Shown piece by piece: positions 34,312 through 44,271 of a stretch of DNA of 64,000 nucleotides. Within the stretch, counting starts at the first letter, position 1, and every line of letters starts with the position of its first letter. The translations under genes and the position numbers were made by a program. Origin of the DNA: Burkholderia cepacia (lineage in GTDB: Bacteria; Pseudomonadota; Gammaproteobacteria; Burkholderiales; Burkholderiaceae). Below the pieces are notes generated by a model. That model did not search any database and was not told the DNA's origin. It saw only the letters and a program-made list of their open reading frames with translations. The stretch covers positions 1 to 64,000 of the forward strand of contig NZ_LDWR01000034.1 of NCBI RefSeq assembly GCF_001039005.1, written 5' to 3'.

Positions 34312-35631
34312 ATGAAGTCGAATTTGTACAAGCGCGCGGGGGTTGCACTCGCGCTCGCAGGCATTTCCACGTTCGCACACGCCGCGACCGAAATTCAATT
34401 CTGGCACGCGATGGAAGCCGCACTCGGCGAGCGCGTCAATGAAATCGCGGCTGATTTCAACAAGTCGCAGAGCGAATACAAAATTGTCCCGGTCTTCAAG
34501 GGCACCTACGACCAGACGCTCGCGGCCGGTATTGCCGCGTACCGCAGCGGCAACGCGCCGGCAATCCTGCAAGTCTATGAAGTCGGCACGGCGACGATGA
34601 TGCAGGCGAAAAAGGCGGTTGTTCCCGTCTCCGACGTGTTCAGGCAAGCCGGTGTTTCGCTCGATGAAAAGGCGTTCGTGCCGACCATTTCGAGCTACTA
34701 CAGCGATGCGAAAACGGGGCACCTCGTCGCGATGCCGTTCAACAGTTCGACGCCTGTCCTGTACTACAACAAAGACGCCTTCAAAAAGGCAGGACTCGAT
34801 CCGAACAAGCCGCCAAAGACGTGGGCTGAAGTCAAGACCGACGCGGAACGGCTACGCAAATCCGGCATGAGCTGCGGCTTTACGACCGGCTGGCAAGGCT
34901 GGATACAGCTTGAAAATTACAGCGCCTGGAACGCTTTGCCGTTCGCAAGCCGCAACAACGGCTTCGACGGCACGGATGCAAGCCTGGAATTCAACAAGCC
35001 GCCGCAAGTCGCGCACATCGCGCTCCTGCAGCAAATGGCGAAGGATGGCACGTTCACTTACGCCGGCCGCAAGAGCGAAGCCGAATCGAAATTCAATAGC
35101 GGCGATTGCGGCATTATTTCCGCATCCTCGTCGGCGCTCGCGAACATCAAGAAATACGCGAAATTCGATCTCGGCACCGGGATGCTGCCTTACGACGCCA
35201 GCAACAAGGGCGCGCCTCAAAACGCGATCATCGGTGGCGCGGCACTTTGGGTACTCGGTGGCAAGGACGCAGCGACCTACAAGGGCACGGCCGAGTTTCT
35301 CAAGTATCTGGCATCGCCGGCTGTTGCCGCGAAATGGCACCAGGACACGGGTTATCTGCCGGTCACGACGGCCGCTTACGATCTGACGCGTAATCAGGGC
35401 TACTACGCGAAGAATCCGGGCACGGAAACGGGCATCAAGCAAATGATGAACAAGCCGCCCCTGCCTTTCACGAAGGGGATGCGGCTCGGCAACATGCCAC
35501 AAATCCGCACCGTGATCGATGAAGAGCTCGAGCAGGTCTGGACGGGTGGCAAGACGCCGAAAGACGCGCTCGATAGCGCCGTTGCACGCGGCAATGAATT
35601 GCTGCGCCGCTTCGAAAAATCCGCCGGCTGA
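34312..35631 (+). CDS. ugpB: Glycerol-3-phosphate ABC transporter, substrate-binding protein
   Basis: A 439-residue periplasmic binding protein. Signal peptide [19 protein letters not shown] is followed by [26 protein letters not shown], the diagnostic UgpB opening; [18 protein letters not shown] and the C-terminal [19 protein letters not shown] also match UgpB. It captures sn-glycerol-3-phosphate and glycerophosphodiesters. GGAGGAGACAC precedes the ATG. First gene of a cluster with two permeases, an ATPase, a porin, a phosphodiesterase and a Na/Pi transporter. Codon usage is less GC-biased than in flanking regions. Confidence 0.95.
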   Translation: MKSNLYKRAGVALALAGISTFAHAATEIQFWHAMEAALGERVNEIAADFNKSQSEYKIVPVFKGTYDQTLAAGIAAYRSGNAPAILQVYEVGTATMMQAKKAVVPVSDVFRQAGVSLDEKAFVPTISSYYSDAKTGHLVAMPFNSSTPVLYYNKDAFKKAGLDPNKPPKTWAEVKTDAERLRKSGMSCGFTTGWQGWIQLENYSAWNALPFASRNNGFDGTDASLEFNKPPQVAHIALLQQMAKDGTFTYAGRKSEAESKFNSGDCGIISASSSALANIKKYAKFDLGTGMLPYDASNKGAPQNAIIGGAALWVLGGKDAATYKGTAEFLKYLASPAVAAKWHQDTGYLPVTTAAYDLTRNQGYYAKNPGTETGIKQMMNKPPLPFTKGMRLGNMPQIRTVIDEELEQVWTGGKTPKDALDSAVARGNELLRRFEKSAG

Positions 35632-35718
35632 CCTGTAGTGGACCAAAACCGCAAGCTGCTTCCGTGATTTCACGGGGGCAGCGCGGATACAACGAAAATC
35701 TCTCGATGGAGACAAGCC

Positions 35719-36603
35719 TTGTATTCCCGTTCTTACTACGGCAGAAGCCTGTTGCCCTATCTCCTGATCGCGCCTCAGCTTGCGATTACCGGCGTGTTTT
35801 TCCTATGGCCTGCCGGCGTCGCATTGTGGCAAGCGATGCAACGGCAGGATGCGTTCGGCACGTCGAGCGAATTCGTCGGCCTCGCTAATTTCGCACAACT
35901 ATTCTCTGATCCGCTCTATCTCGACTCGTTCAAAACGACCATTCTCTTCAGCGCAATGGTGACGGTCAGCGGTCTTGTCGTGTCGCTGCTGCTCGCCGTG
36001 TGCGCGGATCGCGTTGTTCGCGGCGCCAGGATCTACCGCACGCTGCTGATCTGGCCGTACGCCGTCGCACCGACCATCGCGGCCGTGCTGTGGGCGTTCC
36101 TGTTCAACCCGAGCATCGGCATAGTCACCTACGTCCTGTCGAAATACGGGGTCGTCTGGAATCACGCACTTAATCCTGGCCAGGCGATGTTTCTCGTCGT
36201 GCTTGCGTCGGTGTGGAAACAGGTGAGCTACAACTTTCTGTTCTTTTACGCTGGGTTGCAGGCAATTCCCCGCTCGCTTATCGAAGCGGCCGCTATCGAT
36301 GGCGCGGGCCCGGTGCGCCGTTTCTTCAACATCGTTCTTCCGTTGCTGTCGCCGACGAGTTTTTTCCTGCTGACGGTGAACCTGGTCTACGCGTTTTTCG
36401 ACACGTTCCCGGTGATTGATGCGGCGACGGGCGGCGGTCCCGCACAGAGCACGAAGACGCTGATCTACAAGATCTTCACGGAAGGTTTTCAGGGATTGGA
36501 TATCGGTAGCTCCGGGGCGCAATCGGTTGTGTTGATGGTGATCGTCGTCGGCCTGATGGTGATTCAGTTCAAATTTGTGGAACGGAAGGTGCAATATGCA
36601 TAG
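35719..36603 (+). CDS. ugpA: Glycerol-3-phosphate ABC transporter permease
   Basis: A 294-residue, six-helix inner-membrane permease. The start [27 protein letters not shown] matches UgpA, and [24 protein letters not shown] is the EAA loop contacting the ATPase. TTG start with TGGAGA upstream. Its 3' end is very close to the next permease gene. Confidence 0.95.
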   Translation: MYSRSYYGRSLLPYLLIAPQLAITGVFFLWPAGVALWQAMQRQDAFGTSSEFVGLANFAQLFSDPLYLDSFKTTILFSAMVTVSGLVVSLLLAVCADRVVRGARIYRTLLIWPYAVAPTIAAVLWAFLFNPSIGIVTYVLSKYGVVWNHALNPGQAMFLVVLASVWKQVSYNFLFFYAGLQAIPRSLIEAAAIDGAGPVRRFFNIVLPLLSPTSFFLLTVNLVYAFFDTFPVIDAATGGGPAQSTKTLIYKIFTEGFQGLDIGSSGAQSVVLMVIVVGLMVIQFKFVERKVQYA

Positions 36604-36670
36604 GGTGATGGTCATGCGCGCACAGCGCACGAAAGTCCGTCGTGCGAAAGCATCCAGAATCGAATCGTCC

Positions 36671-37516
36671 ATGATCGAGAATCGGAAAGGTTTCGATCTG
36701 TTCTGTCACGCGATCCTGATCGCGGGCATCTTGTTGATCGTGTTTCCGCTTTACGTTGCGTTCTGTACGGCGACGATGAACTCGGAACAGGTTTTCACCA
36801 TTCCGCTGTCGCTCACGCCAAGTACGCACCTGTTCGAAAATGTCGCGCATATCTGGCAGCACGGCAGCGGCGGCACGTCGGCCCCGTTCGGCAGGCTGCT
36901 CGTCAACAGTTTTCTGACGGCGTTGGCCATCACGGTCGGCAAGATCACAGTGTCGATCCTGTCGGCGTATGCGATCGTTTATTTCCGCTTTCCTTTTCGC
37001 AACCTCGCGTTCTGGTTGATCTTCGTGACGCTGATGCTGCCGGTCGAAGTGCGGATTTTTCCGACGGTGCAAGTCGTGTCGACGCTCCATATGACGAACA
37101 CGTATGCGGGCCTGACGTTGCCCTTGATCGCATCCGCAACCGCTACGTTCCTGTTCCGTCAGTTTTTCATGACATTGCCCGCCGAACTGATGGAAGCAGC
37201 ACGCATCGACGGCGCGGGGCCGCTGCGCTTCTTCTGGGATATCGTGCTGCCGCTTTCGAAAACCAGTATCGCGTCGCTGTTCGTGATCACCTTCATCTAC
37301 GGCTGGAATCAGTATCTCTGGCCGATCCTGATCACGACGGATGCATCGTTGTCCACGGCAATCGTCGGCATCAAGACGATGATCGTGGCCGGCGACGCGT
37401 TGACCGAATGGCATTACGTCATGACCGCGACGCTGCTCGCGATGCTTCCGCCGCTGGCCATCGTGCTGATCATGCAGCGCTGGTTCGTGCGCGGCCTGGT
37501 CGATTCTGAAAAGTAA
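36671..37516 (+). CDS. ugpE: Glycerol-3-phosphate ABC transporter permease
   Basis: A 281-residue inner-membrane permease. It starts [11 protein letters not shown], directly aligning with the E. coli UgpE start MIENRPWLTIF as I remember it, and carries the EAA loop [24 protein letters not shown]. An upstream in-frame ATG at 36596 overlaps the ugpA stop and has a better ribosome site (GGAAGG); it would add 25 residues and cannot be excluded. Confidence 0.93.
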   Translation: MIENRKGFDLFCHAILIAGILLIVFPLYVAFCTATMNSEQVFTIPLSLTPSTHLFENVAHIWQHGSGGTSAPFGRLLVNSFLTALAITVGKITVSILSAYAIVYFRFPFRNLAFWLIFVTLMLPVEVRIFPTVQVVSTLHMTNTYAGLTLPLIASATATFLFRQFFMTLPAELMEAARIDGAGPLRFFWDIVLPLSKTSIASLFVITFIYGWNQYLWPILITTDASLSTAIVGIKTMIVAGDALTEWHYVMTATLLAMLPPLAIVLIMQRWFVRGLVDSEK

Positions 37517-37530
37517 ATGGGGAGATTGAA

Positions 37531-38613
37531 ATGGCTACGCTGAGCCTGAGGAACGTCAAGAAATCCTACGACGAAAAGCATACCGTCCTGCACGGTATCA
37601 ACGTGGATATTGCCGACGGTGAATTCGTCGTGCTCGTGGGTCCGTCCGGTTGCGGGAAATCGACGCTGCTTCGCATGATCGCGGGGCTGGAAAACATCAC
37701 GTCGGGCGACATCGCAATCGGCAAGCGCGTTGTCAACACGCTGGAACCGAAGGACCGCGATATCGCGATGGTATTTCAGAACTACGCGCTGTATCCGCAC
37801 ATGACGGTTGCGCAGAACATGAGTTACGGCCTCAAGATTCGCGGCGTCGACAAGAAGACGATCGATACGCGAGTGGCGGCCGCTGCGAAAATTCTCGACC
37901 TGGAGCAGCTGCTGGAGCGCAAGCCGAGCGCGATGTCGGGCGGTCAACGCCAGCGCGTGGCAATGGGTCGAGCGATCGTACGCGAGCCGTCCGTGTTCCT
38001 GTTCGATGAACCGCTGTCGAATCTGGATGCGAAGTTGCGCGTGCAAATGCGTCTTGAGATTCAGCGGCTGCACGCGCGTCTGAAAACGACCAGTGTCTAC
38101 GTCACGCATGATCAGATCGAGGCGATGACGCTGGCTCAACGCGTGATCGTGATGAACAAGGGCTACGCGGAGCAGATCGGCACACCGATCGACATTTACG
38201 AAAAGCCCGCAACGACGTTCGTCGCCAGTTTCATCGGTTCGCCAGCCATGAATCTGCTGCACGGCGAACTGAGCGAAGACGGCAAGACGTTCAACGTTGC
38301 CAACGGCCCGGCACTTCCGGTCGCCGGTGCGCAGGGTATGCCCTTCGCGGTCGCGCGCGGACGGGAAACCATTCTTGGCATCCGCCCTGAACACATGACG
38401 CCGCGTGGCGATACGCCATCGGCGACGCTGTCCGTCGATTCGTGCGAATTGCTTGGCGCAGACAATCTGGTGCATGGCCGGTGGGGCACGCACGATCTTT
38501 CGGTTCGGCTGCCGCACGCGGATCGCCCTGCACGCGGCGCCAACCTGCAGGTGTCGCTACCTGCCGACAAGCTGCATTTCTTCGATCCGCACACGAAACA
38601 GCGCCTGAACTAG
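37531..38613 (+). CDS. ugpC: Glycerol-3-phosphate ABC transporter, ATP-binding protein
   Basis: A 360-residue MalK-type ATPase: Walker [10 protein letters not shown] (~36-44), signature [13 protein letters not shown], Walker [14 protein letters not shown]-loop VYVTHDQ, and a C-terminal regulatory/TOBE domain. It powers import through UgpA-UgpE. GGGAGATTGAA precedes the ATG. Confidence 0.95.
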   Translation: MATLSLRNVKKSYDEKHTVLHGINVDIADGEFVVLVGPSGCGKSTLLRMIAGLENITSGDIAIGKRVVNTLEPKDRDIAMVFQNYALYPHMTVAQNMSYGLKIRGVDKKTIDTRVAAAAKILDLEQLLERKPSAMSGGQRQRVAMGRAIVREPSVFLFDEPLSNLDAKLRVQMRLEIQRLHARLKTTSVYVTHDQIEAMTLAQRVIVMNKGYAEQIGTPIDIYEKPATTFVASFIGSPAMNLLHGELSEDGKTFNVANGPALPVAGAQGMPFAVARGRETILGIRPEHMTPRGDTPSATLSVDSCELLGADNLVHGRWGTHDLSVRLPHADRPARGANLQVSLPADKLHFFDPHTKQRLN

Positions 38614-38713
38614 CCACGGGCATCCGACTTCATCGACGCAATTTCCCGGCAGGAGGAGACATATAGAAAACGTCCAACCATAAAAAAACGAATTCAAATT
38701 TTAGGAGACCTCA

Positions 38714-39922
38714 GTGAAAAACAAGTTCGGATGGGTATTGGCGGGTACTGCCGTACAAGCGCTGTTTGCACAAGCCACGTTCGCTCAAAGCAGCGTGACG
38801 CTGTACGGCCTCGTCGACAACGGCCTCGCTTACGTGAGCAACCAGTCGTCGGTCGGGTCCACGAGCGGCGGAAAATCGGCTGTCAAATTCAACACCGGCG
38901 CGTGGGCAGGCAGTCGATTCGGCCTCATGGGTTCCGAAGATCTGGGCGGCAATACGAAGGTGATTTTCAGGCTGGAATCCGGGTTCAACACGGCCAACGG
39001 CAATCAACAGTTCGCGAACGCGGAGTTCGGCCGTGAAGCGTCGCTCGGCGTGACGAACCCTGCGTTCGGTACGTTCAAGATGGGGCGCATGAACACGGCC
39101 TATTACACGATGCTGTCTCCGTACAGCCCGACGAATTACCTCACCGGCTTTACCGGCGCGCATCCGGGCGATATCGATTCGCTCGATACCGGTTACCGTG
39201 CGAACAATACCTTTCTGTACCAGACACCGACGTGGAACGGCCTGACGGCCGCTGCGTCCTACTCGATGGGTGGCGTTGCCGGAAGCTTCAACAGCGGTTC
39301 CACGATCGCCGCGGGCGTGCAGTATCTGAACGGACCATTCGGCATCGCAGCTGGCTACACGAAAATCAACAATTCCACGTCGGGTGGTGGTGCGTGGGGC
39401 GCGAACTCCACCACGTCATCGGGCGGCCAGGCGGGTATTTCGGCGCTTACGAACGGCTACCAGACAGCGCAATCCCAGCAGCGTATTGCCGTGACGACGG
39501 GCTACCAGATTTCCGGTGCGTTTGATGTATCTGCGTCGTATTCGAACGTGCAATACACGCCGGGGACGGGCTCGAGTTTCAAGAACAAGGCCGTATTCAA
39601 CTCGGCCGGTGCCGTGCTTCATTGGAAACCGTCGGTCGTCTGGGACTTCGCGGCCGGCTACGCCTATACGCGCGCATCGCAATCGAACGGCATCGAGAAA
39701 GCTGCGCAATACCAGCAAGTCAGCCTGTCGCAATACTACAGCCTGTCCAAACGCACGGGCCTCTACATGGTTCAGGGCTACCAACGCGCGACCGGCGAAA
39801 CGCTCGGCACGAACGGCGGGATTATCCAGGCCACCGCGAACGTCGGTGACGGCATGAACGGTACACCGTCGTCCGGCCGCTCGCAGTTCGTCGCGGCAGG
39901 CGGTCTGATCCATCGCTTCTAA
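38714..39922 (+). CDS. Gram-negative porin
   Basis: A 402-residue trimeric outer-membrane porin of the Burkholderia/Neisseria-type family. Signal peptide MKNKFGWVLAGTAVQALFAQATFA, then QSSVTLYGLVDNGLAYVSNQ; constriction-loop region around TAYYTMLSPYSPTNY; ends with the typical RSQFVAAGGLIHRF (terminal Phe). GTG start with AGGAGA upstream. Its place after ugpC suggests it admits glycerophosphodiesters or G3P. Followed by an intrinsic terminator. Confidence 0.93.
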   Translation: MKNKFGWVLAGTAVQALFAQATFAQSSVTLYGLVDNGLAYVSNQSSVGSTSGGKSAVKFNTGAWAGSRFGLMGSEDLGGNTKVIFRLESGFNTANGNQQFANAEFGREASLGVTNPAFGTFKMGRMNTAYYTMLSPYSPTNYLTGFTGAHPGDIDSLDTGYRANNTFLYQTPTWNGLTAAASYSMGGVAGSFNSGSTIAAGVQYLNGPFGIAAGYTKINNSTSGGGAWGANSTTSSGGQAGISALTNGYQTAQSQQRIAVTTGYQISGAFDVSASYSNVQYTPGTGSSFKNKAVFNSAGAVLHWKPSVVWDFAAGYAYTRASQSNGIEKAAQYQQVSLSQYYSLSKRTGLYMVQGYQRATGETLGTNGGIIQATANVGDGMNGTPSSGRSQFVAAGGLIHRF

Positions 39923-39932
39923 ATCAACCGGC

Positions 39933-39960
39933 GCTCGGCGTTTCCTGACGCCGAGCTTTT
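39933..39960 (+). terminator. Intrinsic terminator after the porin gene
   Basis: GCTCGGCG-TTTCCTGA-CGCCGAGC is a perfect 8-bp stem, followed by TTTT. It lies between the porin and ugpQ genes (ugpQ starts at 39975), so it probably ends most transcripts from the ugpB promoter and lowers expression of ugpQ and the Na/Pi gene relative to the porin. Confidence 0.8.
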
Positions 39961-39974
39961 CGACGAGAAGATAT

Positions 39975-40712
39975 ATGACGACGACAAGCGCACCGTGGGT
40001 CTATCCGACTTTTCTCGCGCATCGTATCGGCGGCACGCTGGCCCCGGAGAATACTGTTTCAGGTATCGACGTGTGCGTGAAACACGGCTACCGAATGGTG
40101 GAATTCGATGTGCGCCTGACCGCAAACAACGTGCCGTTCCTGATGCACGACGATACGCTGGAACGCACGACGAACGGGCACGGGATGTCGAACGAATGGC
40201 AATGGATCGACCTGTACAACCTCGATGCCGGTTCGTGGTTCGGCGAACAATTCGCAGGCGAGAAGTTGCCGGCCCTCTACCAGATGGGAATGGTTTGTCA
40301 GCGTCACGACATCCTGGCCAACATCGAAATGAAATCCTGTCCGGGAAACGAACGGCGCACGGCTACACACGTTGCGCGTGCACTGAATATGTTCTGGAAG
40401 GACAGGTGGCCGCTGGTGTCGTCGTTCTCCCAGGAAATGCTTGCCGTGTTCCGGGAATGCGCGCCGGACTTTCCGGTCGGGATGCTGTTCAAGGACATCC
40501 CCTCGGACTGGAAAGACATCGTCAAACGGCTCGATTGCTCATCGGTTCACGTCAAGCATACGTTCCTGAACGCGGAAATCGTCAAGGAAATGCACACGCT
40601 GGGGCTCAAGGTGATGGCGTATACCGTGAACGACGTCGATGCGGCGCAAGCGTTGCTTTCCATGGGCGTTGATCACATTTGCACGGATCGTCCCGATTTG
40701 CTTCGTTGCTGA
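39975..40712 (+). CDS. ugpQ: Glycerophosphodiester phosphodiesterase
   Basis: A 245-residue cytoplasmic GDPD TIM-barrel enzyme. HRIGGTLAPENT holds the first catalytic His and Glu; EFDVRLTANNVPFLMHDDTLERTTNG holds metal Glu/Asp and the second His; ANIEMK and VMAYTVND are further signatures. It hydrolyses imported glycerophosphodiesters to G3P and an alcohol, matching its position in the ugp cluster. Confidence 0.95.
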   Translation: MTTTSAPWVYPTFLAHRIGGTLAPENTVSGIDVCVKHGYRMVEFDVRLTANNVPFLMHDDTLERTTNGHGMSNEWQWIDLYNLDAGSWFGEQFAGEKLPALYQMGMVCQRHDILANIEMKSCPGNERRTATHVARALNMFWKDRWPLVSSFSQEMLAVFRECAPDFPVGMLFKDIPSDWKDIVKRLDCSSVHVKHTFLNAEIVKEMHTLGLKVMAYTVNDVDAAQALLSMGVDHICTDRPDLLRC

Positions 40713-40745
40713 ATCAAATCAGAACTTAGGGGGAATAAGCGGGTC

Positions 40746-42395
40746 ATGCTTATTTTGCTGAATCTTCTTTCTGCCGTCGCGCTGCTTGTGTGGGGTTCGC
40801 ACATCGTGCGCACCGGTATCCTGCGTGTATTCGGCTCGGACCTGCGCACCATGATCAGCCGCAGCACCGACGGCAAGCTCAGGGCATTCGCGGCGGGCAT
40901 CGGCGTGACGAGCCTCGTGCAAAGCAGCAACGCGACAGCGGTCATCGTCGCATCGTTTGCCGCGCAAAATCTGCTGCCACTGACGAGCGGACTTGCCATC
41001 CTGCTCGGCGCGGATGTAGGTACGGCCTTGATGGCCCGTGTGCTGACGCTTGATCTATCGTGGCTGTCTCCGCTGTTCATCCTCGTCGGCGTTTTTCTGT
41101 TCCTGTCGAGAAAGCAACATCGCGTCGGACAAATCGGCCGCACCGGGATCGGTCTGGGCATGATCCTGCTGGCCTTGCATTTGATCGTGGAAGCCGCGCA
41201 ACCGATGATGGAAGGGAACGGAATTCGCGTGATGTTCGGCGCACTGACCGGCGATACGATGCTTGATGCGTTGGTCGGCGCCGCGTTCGCGATCGTGTCT
41301 TATTCGAGTCTCGCCGCGGTCTTGCTGACCGCCACGCTGGCTGCATCCCACGTGATTTCATTGAAAGTGGCGTTGTGTCTCGTCGTGGGCGCAAACCTCG
41401 GGAGCGGTCTGCTCGCGATGTTCGGCACACTCGCGCAGAACGCAGCCGCCCGTCGTTTGTCGGCCGGCAGTTTGCTGTTCAAGTTTGCAGGCGCAGTCCT
41501 GATTCTTCCGTTCGCCGCCATGCTCGCAGACGGATTGCCGCTGCTGATTGCCGATGCACGCGAAACCGTTGTGACTTTTCATCTGGTCTACAACGTTGCA
41601 CGTTGCGTCGTGTGCCTGCTGTTCATCGGCCCGGTCGCGACTCTCTGCACCCGCTTCCTGCCGGACAAGCCAATGCCCACGGACGGCATTCGTCCGCTGC
41701 ATCTGGACGAAACCGCACTGACTACGCCGACCCTGGCGCTCGCGAATGCCGCTCGTGAAGTGCTGCGCGTTGGCGACATCATTCGCTCGATGCTCGGCAA
41801 TGTCGGGGAATTGATCCGGAGCAATGACGCCACGAAAGCAACGGAAACGGTTCTGCTCGATAACGACGTGGATGAGCTTTACCGTGCGACCAAGCAATAC
41901 CTGTCACGCATCTCCCGTGAAGACCTCGACGACGCGGACAATCAACGCTGGACGGACATATTTGCGCTGACCATCAACCTCGAGCATGCAGGCGACATCA
42001 TCGAGCGCATCGCGAACGACGTGAAGGAAAGGAAGATAGCGCAGCGTCTGGCGTTTTCAGAAGAAGGCGCCGCGGAACTCAACGACCTGTACACGAGGCT
42101 TCAGAGCAATCTGCAACTCGGATTGTCGGTGTTTTTCAACAACGACCTGCGCTGCGCGGAACAGCTGTTGATGGAAAAAGAATGCTTCAGGGATCTGGAG
42201 CGGAAGTACGCGAACGCGCACGTCGATCGACTGGTGAACCAGACGTTACGCAGCATCGAAACAAGCGCACTGCATCTCGACATGCTGAGCGATATGAGAC
42301 GATTGAACTCGCTGTTTTGCTCGACGTCTTACTCGGTGCTGGAAGCGGCGAGCAAGCTGCACAGATCACGTCTGCGTGGACGCACGAACGGTTGA
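40746..42395 (+). CDS. Na/Pi cotransporter family protein with PhoU-like tail
   Basis: A 549-residue membrane protein of the NptA/YjbB family. Residues 1-~300 contain paired Na/Pi repeats with the QSSNA motif (TSLVQSSNATAVIVASF) and its second copy (SYSSLAAVLLTATL). Residues ~340-540 form a helical PhoU-like domain (ATETVLLDNDVDELYRATKQYLSRISRE). Relatives export or import phosphate with sodium. In this setting it could expel excess phosphate liberated from G3P, or take up phosphate under starvation. Confidence 0.88.
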   Translation: MLILLNLLSAVALLVWGSHIVRTGILRVFGSDLRTMISRSTDGKLRAFAAGIGVTSLVQSSNATAVIVASFAAQNLLPLTSGLAILLGADVGTALMARVLTLDLSWLSPLFILVGVFLFLSRKQHRVGQIGRTGIGLGMILLALHLIVEAAQPMMEGNGIRVMFGALTGDTMLDALVGAAFAIVSYSSLAAVLLTATLAASHVISLKVALCLVVGANLGSGLLAMFGTLAQNAAARRLSAGSLLFKFAGAVLILPFAAMLADGLPLLIADARETVVTFHLVYNVARCVVCLLFIGPVATLCTRFLPDKPMPTDGIRPLHLDETALTTPTLALANAAREVLRVGDIIRSMLGNVGELIRSNDATKATETVLLDNDVDELYRATKQYLSRISREDLDDADNQRWTDIFALTINLEHAGDIIERIANDVKERKIAQRLAFSEEGAAELNDLYTRLQSNLQLGLSVFFNNDLRCAEQLLMEKECFRDLERKYANAHVDRLVNQTLRSIETSALHLDMLSDMRRLNSLFCSTSYSVLEAASKLHRSRLRGRTNG

Positions 42396-42700
42396 GTCAT
42401 TGACCCGGCATTCGATCGAAAGAACAACCTTTTGATCGTCCTTCCCATTGACCCTTATGTCGTCTCTCCATCCAGGGTCAATTTTTCGGCGGGCATTCTG
42501 GAATCCGGACGCCCGCTATTTTTTCCCCGGGACCGACGAGCAGCGCGGCGTGGATGGCTTCGCCGGCCGTGACTACGCTGACGGGTTCCCGTTTGTTCAT
42601 GAATGGACCTCGTGCGGCGAGTCAGACTCCCTCCTGCCGCACTGACCGACGCCGGGGCAAACCCAGACTGCAGTCGTCATGCGTCCAGTAGCGCCCGATC
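42396..42700. other. Intergenic stretch after the ugp cluster
   Basis: Holds the terminator at 42448-42486 and, on the right, about 200 bp of GC-rich DNA with no supported gene. It is the boundary between the lower-GC ugp cluster and normal-composition DNA. Confidence 0.5.
42448..42486 (+). terminator. Candidate intrinsic terminator after the Na/Pi gene
   Basis: TTGACCC, a 20-base loop, then GGGTCAA followed by TTTTT. The 7-bp stem is perfect but the loop is long, so efficiency is uncertain. Confidence 0.5.
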
Positions 42701-43666
42701 CTACAGCGCCTGCGGCGCACCGCCCAGCACGGTGCGCAACGCACTATCGAACGGCGTCGCGTAATCGATGCCGAGCTGGCGCACGCGCGAAGCGTCCAGA
42801 TGGCAATCGTACGGGCGCGGCGTCGCATCGGTCGGCTGGTCGATCCGCGTGAGCGATGCGTCGATGCCGAGCGCGGCCGCGATTCGCCGCGCGATGTCGT
42901 ACTTCGTCATCGGCTCCTCGCCCGACCAATGACGGATGCCCGTGACGGACGTGCCGGCGAGATGACGCAACGTCAGGTCGCGGATGACCTGCGCGACGTC
43001 CGGTGTGTAGGTCGGATAACGGATCGCCCATGCGTCCATGCCGACCGCGTCGGCACCCGGGCGCGCGGACGCGACGATCGCCGGGACGAGGCTCGTGACG
43101 GCCGATTCGCTCCAGTCGGCGATCGGGCCGTACAGCAACGGCAGGCGCAGCACGCATGACAGCGGCGACGCGGCGAGGAGTGCCGCCTCGCCTTCCAGCT
43201 TCGTGCGGCCGTAAATGTTCAGCGGATTCGGGGTGGCGTCTTCACGGTACGGGGCGGCCTTGCCGTCGAATACGTAGTCGGTGGAGATGCCGAGCGTCCA
43301 CGCGCCATATCGCGCGGCGAGCGCGCCGATGCGGGCCGGGGCGGTGACGTTGATCGCGCGGGCGGCGGCGGGGTTGTTTTCGCAGACGTCGGGGCGGCGT
43401 TCGGCGGCGCAGATGATGACGGCGGCGGGTTTGCGGGTTTCGAAGAGGCGCTCGAGGGCCGGTTGGTCGAGGGCGTCGAATTCGGTGATGTTGTCCGGTG
43501 GCAATGCGAGCAGTTTCGCGCCCGCGCTTTGCGGGTTCCGGATGGTCGCGATGAGGGACAGCGACGGTTCGCTGACAAGGGACGCGGCGACCGCGCGGCC
43601 GAGCAGGCCGGAGGCGCCGATGAGGAGGACGGACGGAAGTTCGGGTGATGAAGTTGGGCTTGGCAT
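42701..43666 (-). CDS. SDR family sugar-nucleotide reductase (RfbD/RmlD-like)
   Basis: A 321-residue NAD(P)-binding protein. LLIGASGLLGRAV (N-terminal dinucleotide loop), STDYVFDG and YGRTKLEGE (Tyr-x3-Lys active site) place it in the dTDP-4-dehydrorhamnose reductase/MAT2-beta-like branch of extended SDRs. No other rhamnose genes are nearby, so dTDP-rhamnose synthesis is unproven. Ribosome site is weak. Confidence 0.78.
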   Translation of the reverse strand: MPSPTSSPELPSVLLIGASGLLGRAVAASLVSEPSLSLIATIRNPQSAGAKLLALPPDNITEFDALDQPALERLFETRKPAAVIICAAERRPDVCENNPAAARAINVTAPARIGALAARYGAWTLGISTDYVFDGKAAPYREDATPNPLNIYGRTKLEGEAALLAASPLSCVLRLPLLYGPIADWSESAVTSLVPAIVASARPGADAVGMDAWAIRYPTYTPDVAQVIRDLTLRHLAGTSVTGIRHWSGEEPMTKYDIARRIAAALGIDASLTRIDQPTDATPRPYDCHLDASRVRQLGIDYATPFDSALRTVLGGAPQAL

Positions 43667-43800
43667 GGGCGGCGATTCGGGTGACGTGGGGAGGCGCGCG
43701 GTCGGCGTTCCGGCTCAACGTTCGAGCCATGGTTGTGCCGAGGATAGCCGAGTTTGCCAACAGATGCAGCGTGGCCCCCCAATTCATTTCAAACAAATCA

Positions 43801-44271
43801 TCAGACAGACAATCTGATCAACTCCATCACGTCTTTTACATACTTTTTTGCAGCCGGAATCCGTGACTTCTTTACATATTCTTCGAGATACTGTTGCCCT
43901 TTGATCCCTAACAGAAACTCAATGGCGTACATCACCAAAATTCCACGAGAAAAGCCAAGGATCTTCTCCTTTTTGTCGAAATCCTCAACCTCCTCTCCCT
44001 TCGGGAAATCCTGCTTGGCCTCATGCGTTCTGAAGAAATCGATCTTTGCGGCACAAAAATCGATAAATCTTTTATCTTTCTCCTGCACCAGGGCCTTGAT
44101 TTCATCCGAGCTCAACCCGGACACCTCAACCCTTCCCTTATCAAATCTGAAAATTACATCGTTATATTGCGCATGAATAGATATACCTTCCCGCCCGCAA
44201 AGTTCATCAAGGACCTCTTGATATTGAGGAGAAAAAGCAAATTCATACAAACCTTGGATATCCTCTACCAT
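43801..44271 (-). CDS. Putative immunity protein for the Rhs effector
   Basis: A 156-residue acidic, low-GC gene product of no recognised family. Its ATG overlaps the end of the Rhs gene by seven bases, and its base composition (AAA/GAA/ATT-rich) matches the Rhs toxin tip rather than the core. This is the standard position of a cognate immunity gene in Rhs loci. It probably binds and blocks the Rhs C-terminal nuclease in the cytoplasm. Confidence 0.75.
   Translation of the reverse strand: MVEDIQGLYEFAFSPQYQEVLDELCGREGISIHAQYNDVIFRFDKGRVEVSGLSSDEIKALVQEKDKRFIDFCAAKIDFFRTHEAKQDFPKGEEVEDFDKKEKILGFSRGILVMYAIEFLLGIKGQQYLEEYVKKSRIPAAKKYVKDVMELIRLSV

Noticed and set aside
42448-42645. 65-codon rightward ORF after the Na/Pi gene
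   Set aside because: Starts inside the predicted terminator hairpin and has no supporting features.
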